Assembly: GCA_020432595.1 (NCBI GenBank)
Contig: JAGQGA010000228.1
Coordinates: 1-8,088 of the forward strand
DNA length: 8,088 bases
Direction: 5' to 3'
Source: Anaerolineales bacterium
GTDB taxonomy: Bacteria; Chloroflexota; Anaerolineae; Promineifilales; Promineifilaceae
Part shown: one piece after another, positions 1-5,418 of the stretch
Position numbering within the stretch: the first letter of the stretch is position 1
Layout: each line of letters starts with the position of its first letter
Translations under genes and position numbers: made by a program
The notes under the pieces: generated by a model
Database searches by the model: none
Told to the model about the DNA's origin: nothing
The model's input: the letters and a program-made list of their open reading frames with translations, nothing else

Positions 1-108
1 AAACGCATTGTTTCCCTCGCTTCCTCTGTGAAGCTCTCTCCTAACTCTGTGTAACTCTGTGCTACTTCTTGTTCAGCGTACAAGAATTTCACTGATAAGG
101 AACGAATC

Positions 109-135
109 TCTAATCTCCCAACCTCCAATCTCCCT
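109..135. repeat. Partial copy of the AATCTCCAATC intergenic repeat
   Basis: The stretch reads gaatctctaatctcccaacc followed by tccaatctccc. It resembles one arm of the inverted repeats at 4242-4310 and 5372-5418, without an obvious partner arm here. It lies three bases beyond the stop codon of the M48 gene. The rest of 1-137 holds no gene I can support; it contains a short direct repeat of taactctgtg around 43-62. Confidence 0.55.
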
Positions 136-137
136 TT

Positions 138-981
138 TTACGGCGTTAACCCATCCGGCACGCCATCGGGAAACAACTGCTGAATCGCTTCCTCAATGCG
201 GGCGGCACGGTTGCCAGGGTTGGGGTGGGTGCTCATAAATTCGGGGGGCGCACCACCAGATGTTTCTTCCAAAATTTTCATCACGCCAATGAGGGCGCGG
301 GGATCATAGCCAGCGTCTACCATGAACTGTACCCCCAAGATGTCGGACTGTAGTTCATCTTCGCGGCCGTATTTCATGTTAACCATTTGCCCGACCATGA
401 CTGCCATTTGCGCTGTCCGTTCATCGCCAGAAGCGACAACCACCGCCCCAGCGATGCCCTCAGTCAGGTTGGCTTTGGCAATGCGCTGCGCCGAATGCCG
501 CGCCACCACGTGGCCTTTTTTTTTTCTCATGCCCCAGCACCCCGGCAAGTTGCCCCTCGGTTTCGAGCCGGTCAAACAGTGCTTTGGTGATAAAAACAGG
601 GCCGCCGGGCAGGGCAAAGGCGTTGATGGTTTGCGGGTCGGCCAGTAGGGTGAATTCAAACTGCCATTCAGTGTCACGGGCGGCACTGCGGTTGACGATG
701 CTAAACCCAACATCATCGAGGTATTGCTGTAGCTGGGGGTCGGGCAGCGCACCGCCATGCTGGGCTGTCATTTCAGGCACAGCTTGCAACCCCATAGCTA
801 TTTCCTGGCGGGGGGTAAGGGCAATGTATTGATCTTCGCCGGTGACGGGGTTGTATTCTTTGGATGAATAGTAAGAAATGAGGGCAAAGGCGATCATGAT
901 GACGGCCACGATGAGGCGGCCTTTGCCACTGGTACGTCCACCAAAAGCGGGAGCAGTGCGGTATGTTCTGCGTGAACCCAT
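138..981 (-). pseudogene. M48-family zinc metalloprotease, broken at the HExxH motif
   Basis: This is a membrane-anchored M48 (Ste24/BepA-like) peptidase gene split over two frames. The N-terminal frame starts at 981 behind a clear GAGGAAGG ribosome site. It carries a membrane segment at residues 23-38 and the M48 signatures INAFALPGGPVFIT and LAGVLGHE, with H151 and E152 as the first half of HExxH. A run of ten A (516-525) follows, after which the protein continues in another frame as GHVVARHSAQR. That frame contains the likely third zinc ligand in REDELQSD and the C-terminal STHPNPGNR block. The intact family motif would be HExGH, so the run is seven bases too long. Removing seven A leaves 837 nt, an in-frame protein of 278 aa, a normal length. 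As read, the product ends soon after the A run and lacks the second zinc His. It is either a real inactivating mutation or a homopolymer assembly error. Family assignment is firm; function as a membrane or periplasmic quality-control protease is inferred. Confidence 0.9.
516..525 (-). other. Ten-A homopolymer that frameshifts the metalloprotease
   Basis: On the coding strand the order is CATGAG, ten A, then GGCCAC. The family motif HExGH would leave three bases between GAG and GGC. A one-base slip to nine A would restore the frame but give HEKKKGH, whose zinc-ligand spacing is still wrong. Only a three-base run gives a working motif. Confidence 0.85.
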
Positions 982-985
982 TTTT

Positions 986-993
986 CCTTCCTC
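986..993 (-). promoter_or_regulatory. Ribosome binding site of the M48 gene
   Basis: The coding strand reads GAGGAAGG, four bases before the ATG at 981. It fixes the start codon. It is one of only two clear Shine-Dalgarno sites in the window. Confidence 0.7.
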
Positions 994-1010
994 GTTTAGT
1001 AACTATACAG

Positions 1011-1081
1011 GTGTCATACCCGCGCAGGCGGGTATCCATCTTCAGCCTAGGCATGGATTCCCGCGAAAGCGAGAATGACAC
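1011..1081. repeat. Nested palindromic intergenic repeat
   Basis: The outer arms gtgtcat (1011-1017) and atgacac (1075-1081) are perfect complements. Inside lie atccat (1034-1039) and atggat (1053-1058), a small hairpin acccgc/gcgggt near 1018-1032, and a cccgcgaaagcgag hairpin near 1060-1073, so a branched, multi-hairpin fold is possible. One frame reads VIPAQAGIH, a phrase I recognise from a palindromic repeat widespread in bacterial intergenic DNA. It fills most of the gap between the membrane-protein stop (1099) and the M48 start (981). Confidence 0.75.
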
Positions 1082-1098
1082 TCTTTTCCGGGGATGTT

Positions 1099-1593
1099 TT
1101 ATTCGACAACAGGGACAAACTCCTCAACTTCCATCGCTTCGTAAATGCCACCAGCGACTGCCCCAAACATGATGTGGGTGGCAACCATGAGCCAGCTTCG
1201 CATGGGGAAGAACCAGGGGAAAATGAGGGTGAGCGTATAGAAGTTGATGGCGTAAAAGGCAAGCCCCAGCAGCCCGCCGCCAAGGATGCCGCCAATTAAC
1301 CCACCTCGGTGAATGACGTAGGCGATGATGAGGGAGAAAGCAATGGAAAGGGCATAGTGGACAATGAGGGCGGCGACAACGGCCGTTAAATCAAACGTTG
1401 CTGGTGGTGCCAAAACCCCTTCGCCCAGCAGTGGTGATGCAAACAGCCGCACAAAGACCCAGACATTGCCCCCCAGCACCAGCGGCGAGACAAACCAGTT
1501 CAAAATGGCAAACACCGTGCCGCCAATGATCCCACCCCAGACAGCCGCGCTCCAATCCACAAGCTGCCGCATTCGTTTTGTTTGCACTTGCAT
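1099..1593 (-). CDS. Small four-helix integral membrane protein, function unknown
   Basis: The product is 164 aa and almost entirely hydrophobic, with probable membrane segments near residues 15-35, 66-92, 96-120 and 132-152. Conserved-looking features are the glycine-rich GGIIGGTVFA and GGILGGGLLGLA stretches, a PPATFDL loop, and the INFY and FPWF motifs. From memory it resembles small bacterial membrane proteins often labelled, without functional proof, as sodium:proline symporter-like; I would not transfer that name. The C-terminus EAMEVEEFVPVVE is acidic. I chose the ATG at 1593 over the TTG at 1599 because AGGAGGG at 1602-1608 sits eight bases before the ATG but only about two before the TTG. 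The gene is 147 bp downstream of the methyltransferase and may have its own transcription start. Confidence 0.8.
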   Translation of the reverse strand: MQVQTKRMRQLVDWSAAVWGGIIGGTVFAILNWFVSPLVLGGNVWVFVRLFASPLLGEGVLAPPATFDLTAVVAALIVHYALSIAFSLIIAYVIHRGGLIGGILGGGLLGLAFYAINFYTLTLIFPWFFPMRSWLMVATHIMFGAVAGGIYEAMEVEEFVPVVE

Positions 1594-1601
1594 AGACAAA
1601 T

Positions 1602-1608
1602 CCCTCCT
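1602..1608 (-). promoter_or_regulatory. Strong ribosome binding site that decides the membrane-protein start
   Basis: The coding strand reads AGGAGGG with eight bases to the ATG at 1593. The alternative TTG at 1599 would be too close. This is the strongest Shine-Dalgarno in the window. Confidence 0.75.
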
Positions 1609-1632
1609 ATTTCTGTCTTATTCATACAGACC

Positions 1633-1666
1633 AAGTGCCCTGCATCGTCTACAGTTCGTGGCACTT
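1633..1666. repeat. Short inverted repeat in the gap before the membrane-protein gene
   Basis: The arms aagtgcc (1633-1639) and ggcactt (1660-1666) form a perfect 7-bp stem with a 20-base loop. It lies about 40 bases upstream of the membrane-protein start. It could be an operator or an RNA hairpin; no flanking T run supports a terminator. I see no convincing promoter elements in 1594-1740. Confidence 0.4.
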
Positions 1667-1740
1667 TAAGCATTCTAATGACACCACAAATAAGAAAAGT
1701 AGACAAATCATACCATGTTCCTTACCTGCAAGATGCCATT

Positions 1741-2619
1741 TTATGGCTTGCCAGGCCAACGCCCCAAAAAGTCTAGCTGGTGGGCGATGTAGACGAGGTC
1801 GCCGCTTTCGATTTGGGCGTGGCGTTGGGCGATCCAGTTGTCAAAAACGGCCGTTTCCAATTCTGCGTGCCCTGCCAGTGCCCCGTGCATCGTGTGGACA
1901 ATAAAGTGGAGGAAGTACGCTTCATCGGCTGGATACGCCCCGTTTTCCCCCGTAAAAATCACCCAATCTGATCCACCCGCTGCCAAAATGGTGCCGCCGG
2001 CCGCCCGTAGCTGGTGAAAAAGATGCCGCCCGGTTTGACTGTCGCCGGATAAACGGCCGTTAATCACCCGCTCATCCATCGTTTGATGATACAGCCGTTC
2101 GATCTTTGCGTCTAACGCTAGGTCAATCGTTGGCTGCAAAATTGTGGCTCCGTCAAAGTTGATGGAAAAATAAAACAGCCCCCCGGGAGCCAACAAGTCA
2201 AACAGCTTTGGCAACGTCGCCGCCACGTCGGTCAAATCCAGCACGGCATGGGCAATGAGTAAATCCCACTGCCGCTGGCCGCTGTGCTGGGCGGCGTAAT
2301 CATAAAAATCGGCCGTTTCCAGCTCCAGCCGCACGGTGGCTGGCCGCGCTGCCAGCCGCTTTTGCGCCGTGGCAATGTTGTCTGGCTGTTCATCAACAGC
2401 CGTATAAACCGCGTGCGTCAGCATATTGTGGTTCACCAGCCGTTCAACCATGGTGCCAATGCCTGCGCCAATTTCCAGCACGCGCAGCGGCGACTGTGGC
2501 GACGCGCCGGGCAGTTCCATCGCCAATGTTTGCCACACATGTTTGTTCAGGGCGCGGTCGTCCACGCTCGTTTTGGCCGCCAGATAGCGGGGGAAGGTGT
2601 AGGAGAAGGGTTCGGTCAT
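1741..2619 (-). CDS. Class I SAM-dependent methyltransferase
   Basis: The 292-aa protein has a Rossmann-type methyltransferase core. Motif I is VLEIGAGIG at residues 47-55. The acidic residue that usually holds the SAM ribose is D76 in YTAVDEQ. The motif around residues 119-129, DLLIAHAVLDL, is followed by LLAPGGLFYFSINFDG. The C-terminal 120 residues (ERLYHQTMDERVINGRL onward) are not a standard methyltransferase piece and probably bind the acceptor, which cannot be named from sequence. It is the last gene of the five-gene string, starting 45 bp after the glycosyltransferase stop with no Shine-Dalgarno; the DNA just upstream is an inverted repeat. By context it probably methylates the product of the neighbouring GTP-derived pathway or its sugar. 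That is inference; the family call is firm. Confidence 0.85.
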   Translation of the reverse strand: MTEPFSYTFPRYLAAKTSVDDRALNKHVWQTLAMELPGASPQSPLRVLEIGAGIGTMVERLVNHNMLTHAVYTAVDEQPDNIATAQKRLAARPATVRLELETADFYDYAAQHSGQRQWDLLIAHAVLDLTDVAATLPKLFDLLAPGGLFYFSINFDGATILQPTIDLALDAKIERLYHQTMDERVINGRLSGDSQTGRHLFHQLRAAGGTILAAGGSDWVIFTGENGAYPADEAYFLHFIVHTMHGALAGHAELETAVFDNWIAQRHAQIESGDLVYIAHQLDFLGRWPGKP

Positions 2620-2633
2620 GGGTGTGGAGGGCA

Positions 2634-2695
2634 GGGGAGCAGGGGAGCGGAGGAGCAGGGGAGATCACCCCTGCTCCCCTGCTCCCCTGCTCCCC
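2634..2695. repeat. Long G-rich/C-rich inverted repeat holding the glycosyltransferase stop
   Basis: Arms 2634-2661 and 2668-2695 are built from GGGGAGCA units and their complement and pair over 28 bp with two imperfect positions (2649/2680 and 2651/2678). The loop is six bases. The stop codon of the glycosyltransferase (2665-2667) lies in the loop, so its last residues, about GSRGAGEQG, are encoded by one repeat arm. Confidence 0.85.
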
Positions 2696-3771
2696 CGAAT
2701 TTTGGGAAATGTCGCTAAAAATTGGTGTATTTTTGCCATGCTCTCCCCCCACGTCGGCCAGCGATGACTGTGAGCCAGGGCAGAGAGGCTGAGGCGGGTG
2801 AGTAGGGCGCGGTCTTGGTGTAGGATGGTTAGTTGCTGCGCTAAGGCGACGGTATCGTCGGGGGCAATGAGAAAGCCGTTGTCACCGTCGTGGATGATTT
2901 CGCTCGCGGCACCGGCCGTTGTGCCAATGGCTGGTAGCCCAAAAGCCATTGCTTCCAGGTAGACAATGCCAAACCCTTCGTAGCTGGATGGGACGACGAG
3001 CAGGTGGCTGCGGGCAAATTGGTCGGCTAGGGCGTCATCGGACAGAGAGCCGTGGAGGGTGACGTTGGCGGCGAGGTTGTACTGGGCAATTTGGCACTGG
3101 ATGTGGGTAGTGTAGGCGGGGGAAACGGCCGTTTCTCCCACCACCGCCAGCCGCCAATCCGACCGAGGGAGGGTTGCCAGTGCGTCTAGCAGCGTGTGCA
3201 GCCCTTTGCGTGGGATGAGGTTGCCGACAAAGAGCAACTGCAAGGGGGCTGTTTGCTGCGCCCTTGCCGCTACTTCAGATGGGGTGATAGTTGGGTTAAA
3301 TCGGTCTCCGGCGGGGGTAGCAACCACAAACGGCCGTTTTTTCCCCACCAGTTCCTCCGTCACCCGCCGCGTGGTTTCGCTGTTAAAGACAAAGCCGTCT
3401 ACGCTGGCAAGATAACGCCGCTCCACCTGCCGGTAGAGCCAGTTTTGCCACGCTGGGCGGGCTTCGCTGCAGCGCAAATGGTGGACAATGCTGACCAATG
3501 GCACTTGCCCGCGCAGCCGTCGGTTGAGCCAAAAGAGGGAGGGGTGGTTGAGTTCGTCTTGGAGGAGGAGATCAAAACGGCCGTTTTCCACCTGTTTTTG
3601 CAGCTTCCGTGACCAATTATGCGCCAAATGCCGCCCATAGTTCGTCCACGGCAGCGACACGATCTCCACCGTCTCCCCTGCCGCCCGCAGGTGCGCCACC
3701 AACTTCCGGTCATACAAATAGCCGCCAGAAACGGTGTCAAGCGTGCCGTAGATGATTAGCCCGATGTGCAT
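2665..3771 (-). CDS. GT4-family glycosyltransferase
   Basis: The 368-aa protein has the two-domain GT-B layout. The N-terminal half has the glycine-rich start IIYGTLDTVSGGYLYD (residues 7-21), HHLRCSE at 97-103, and FNSETTRR at 129-136. The C-terminal half has FVGNLIPRKG (181-190), with R188 and K189 typical of nucleotide-sugar binding. It also has the EX7E motif from E265 to E273 in SYEGFGIVYLEAMAFG. These are standard for retaining GT4 enzymes, which are usually cytoplasmic and use NDP-sugars. The donor and acceptor are unknown. It lies 77 bp after the pterin-synthase-like gene, which suggests a small-molecule acceptor rather than a cell-wall polymer; no other sugar genes are nearby. The final residues come from an inverted repeat and are probably not functional. 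No Shine-Dalgarno precedes the ATG. Confidence 0.9.
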   Translation of the reverse strand: MHIGLIIYGTLDTVSGGYLYDRKLVAHLRAAGETVEIVSLPWTNYGRHLAHNWSRKLQKQVENGRFDLLLQDELNHPSLFWLNRRLRGQVPLVSIVHHLRCSEARPAWQNWLYRQVERRYLASVDGFVFNSETTRRVTEELVGKKRPFVVATPAGDRFNPTITPSEVAARAQQTAPLQLLFVGNLIPRKGLHTLLDALATLPRSDWRLAVVGETAVSPAYTTHIQCQIAQYNLAANVTLHGSLSDDALADQFARSHLLVVPSSYEGFGIVYLEAMAFGLPAIGTTAGAASEIIHDGDNGFLIAPDDTVALAQQLTILHQDRALLTRLSLSALAHSHRWPTWGESMAKIHQFLATFPKIRGSRGAGEQG

Positions 3772-3780
3772 GGGGGAATA

Positions 3781-3842
3781 GGACGCAGATTTACCTGATT
3801 ATCCTGATGTTTTAATCAGTTCAATCAAGCAAATCTGCGTCC
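3781..3842. repeat. Inverted repeat after the pterin-synthase-like gene
   Basis: ggacgcagattt (3781-3792) pairs perfectly with aaatctgcgtcc (3831-3842). An inner pair, ctgatta (3795-3801) and taatcag (3813-3819), can form a second stem. It fills the gap between the stop at 3849 and the glycosyltransferase start at 3771. There is no T run to make it a classic terminator. Confidence 0.8.
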
Positions 3843-3848
3843 CATCTC

Positions 3849-4229
3849 TTATTTCAACGCCAACCGATAGCTTGCCCAAGCGATCTCGTTTTCCCAAATT
3901 TGCACCGTGAGGGCGTTGAGGTTGGGGGCATTGATGCGCTCGGCCAGCTTTTCGCAGAAAATGCGGGAGAAATGCTCAATGCTGGGGTTTAGCCCGGCAA
4001 ATTCCGGCAAATCGTTGAGCGTTTTGTCCTTATAATGGCCCACCAACGCTTCTAAATTGCTTTCGATGTCTACGATGTCTACCAGATAGCCATGCTTGTC
4101 GAGGGTTTCGCCCTCAAGCTGGACTTCGACATAATAATGGTGGGAGTGCCACTGGTTTTCGGCTCCCCAATCGCCGCCGACCAGAAAATGCTGGCCGACG
4201 AAATCACGTTTAACGGCAACTTTGTACAT
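3849..4229 (-). CDS. Divergent 6-pyruvoyl-tetrahydropterin synthase / QueD-like protein
   Basis: The 126-aa protein has the T-fold PTPS layout and normal length. The probable zinc ligands are H14 (DFVGQHF), H28 and H30 (QWHSHHY, in place of the usual HGH). P82-S83-x-E85 matches the conserved PTxE block, and E113 in IWENEIAWASY matches the Glu that anchors the pterin ring. Two catalytic positions are unusual. The Cys normally four residues before HGH is E24, and the Asp-His pair normally before xxLN is K67-D68 in YKDKTLND. Loss of the Cys recalls PTPS-III proteins, where Glu replaces it and the enzyme yields 6-hydroxymethyl-dihydropterin; loss of the His goes further. It therefore should not be called QueD or PTPS without testing. 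It sits between the dehydrogenase and the glycosyltransferase and is probably co-transcribed. No Shine-Dalgarno is visible. Confidence 0.85.
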   Translation of the reverse strand: MYKVAVKRDFVGQHFLVGGDWGAENQWHSHHYYVEVQLEGETLDKHGYLVDIVDIESNLEALVGHYKDKTLNDLPEFAGLNPSIEHFSRIFCEKLAERINAPNLNALTVQIWENEIAWASYRLALK

Positions 4230-4241
4230 AATTGGGAAATT

Positions 4242-4310
4242 GGAGATTGGGGATTGGAGATTGGAGATTGTGAACCTTCACGAATCTCCAATCTCCAATC
4301 TCTAATCCCC
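4242..4310. repeat. GATTGGAGATT inverted repeat containing the dehydrogenase stop
   Basis: Bases 4251-4269 pair with 4283-4301, and pairing continues outward to 4242/4310 with few mismatches. Inside, gtgaa (4270-4274) pairs with ttcac (4277-4281). Nearly the whole 69 bases can fold. The TAG stop of the dehydrogenase (4302-4304) lies in the right arm. The repeat is of the same family as 5372-5418 and 109-135. Confidence 0.85.
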
Positions 4311-5354
4311 ATATTGAAAGATAATTTGTAAAACCTCACCCGGCTGCTCATCAAGCAACCGATATGCTTCGGCGGCTTGGGCGAGGGGAAAGCGGTGGGT
4401 GATGAAGGGGGTGGGGTTGTGGCGTTGGAGCATGTCCCAGGCGGTTTGCAGGCGGCGGGGCTTGGTCCAACGGCCGTTCCACTGCGGCGCAATGGTGCTA
4501 ACCTGGCTGCTGATGAGCCGGATGTGGTTGCGGTGAAAATGGCCGCCCAGGTTGAGGGTGGCCTGCTTTTGCCCGTACCACGAGCCAACGATAATCCGCC
4601 CGCTGTAGCCTGCCGCCGCAATGGCTTGATCCAGCGCGGCCGGATTGCCCGATAGCTCATAAACGAGGTCGGCTCCGGCAAACGGCCGTTGCGGCTGGTC
4701 TTCACCCTGCCGTTCCTGTAATCGTTCCCTCAGTTCTGCCACCACATCCAGCCGCATGGGGTCAAGGCTGGCGTGTGCGCCCCGCTTTGCCGACCATTCC
4801 CGCCGCAGCGGGTAAGCATCGAGGGTGATGAGGCTGGCGAGGGGCAACTGTGCCAGCAGCGAGGTCGTTAGCAGCCCAACAACCCCTTGCCCAAAGACGG
4901 CCACCTGTTCGCCAATGATTGGCTGCCCGTCCATGAGGAAGGAAACGGCCGTTTCCATGTTGGGCAAAAACGCCGCCATCTCTGCCGTGACCTCCTCTGG
5001 TACCGGCAAACAATCTTCCAGCCGCGCCGTGAAGTGAGTTTGGTGGGGCTGGAAGGAGAAGAGTAAACGGCCGTTCCATCTCTCATCTACCCCTACCCCC
5101 GTTTTAATTACCCGCCCCACCGCCGCATAGCCATATTTGAGCGGATACGCCATTTCCCCGGCCAGAGACGCAATGGTGGCATCGGCGGCAATGCCCGTGG
5201 GCATTTGGCCGCGATAGAGCAACATTTCCGTACCGGCACTGATGGCAGAAACGACAGTTTGCAGCAGCATCTCCCCCGCCGCCGGGCGCGGCAGCGGCTC
5301 TTGGCGCAGTTCAACCTGGTGGGGGGCAGTGAAGAAAAGGGCGTGGCGGGACAT
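4302..5354 (-). CDS. Zinc-free medium-chain dehydrogenase/reductase, BchC-like
   Basis: With the start at 5354 (MSRHALFF) the protein is 350 aa, a normal MDR length. A longer in-frame start at 5420 would add 22 residues that only translate the adjacent inverted repeat, so I rejected it. The coenzyme fold shows FGQGVVG at residues 154-160, and D179 at the end of the next strand suggests NAD(H). The catalytic zinc site of alcohol dehydrogenases is absent: the Cys of the GxCGTD motif is replaced in ISAGTE (38-43), and the GHE motif reads GYAAVGRV (75-82). The four-Cys structural zinc loop is missing too. ISAGTE plus GYxxVGRV recalls BchC, the bacteriochlorophyllide dehydrogenase, so an oxidation or reduction of a hydroxyl or carbonyl side chain is plausible. 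No photosynthesis genes are nearby, so BchC itself is unlikely. It lies 55 bp after the GTP cyclohydrolase fusion. Confidence 0.85.
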   Translation of the reverse strand: MSRHALFFTAPHQVELRQEPLPRPAAGEMLLQTVVSAISAGTEMLLYRGQMPTGIAADATIASLAGEMAYPLKYGYAAVGRVIKTGVGVDERWNGRLLFSFQPHQTHFTARLEDCLPVPEEVTAEMAAFLPNMETAVSFLMDGQPIIGEQVAVFGQGVVGLLTTSLLAQLPLASLITLDAYPLRREWSAKRGAHASLDPMRLDVVAELRERLQERQGEDQPQRPFAGADLVYELSGNPAALDQAIAAAGYSGRIIVGSWYGQKQATLNLGGHFHRNHIRLISSQVSTIAPQWNGRWTKPRRLQTAWDMLQRHNPTPFITHRFPLAQAAEAYRLLDEQPGEVLQIIFQYGD

Positions 5355-5371
5355 GGGACATGGGGAAGACT

Positions 5372-5418
5372 GGGGATTGGAGATTGGAGATTTCACCAAT
5401 CTCCAATCTCTAATCTCC
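5372..5418. repeat. 21-bp inverted repeat containing the GTP cyclohydrolase fusion stop
   Basis: Bases 5372-5392 pair with 5398-5418 around a five-base loop, tcacc. Two positions (5374/5416 and 5379/5411) are G-T pairs on the plus strand and C-A mismatches in the minus-strand RNA. The TAG stop of the upstream gene (5410-5412) is in the right arm. The sequence is closely related to the repeat at 4242-4310. Confidence 0.9.

Noticed and set aside
460..758. Programmed frameshifting at the A run of the M48 gene
   Set aside because: No frame choice across ten A gives HExxH spacing, so recoding could not make an active protease.
2634..2695. Rho-independent terminator after the glycosyltransferase gene
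   Set aside because: The stem is strong but has no following T run on the minus strand, and the methyltransferase start is only 15 bases beyond it. Some attenuation is still possible.
2284..2718. Plus-strand open frame of 144 aa opposite the methyltransferase
   Set aside because: It is antisense to a clear SAM methyltransferase and runs into the inverted repeat; no protein family features.
3849..4229. Annotation as queD of queuosine synthesis
   Set aside because: The catalytic Cys and His positions are replaced and no queC, queE or queF gene is nearby.
4242..4310. CRISPR-like array from repeated GATTGGAGATT units
   Set aside because: Units are contiguous and palindromic, with no unique spacers and no cas genes.
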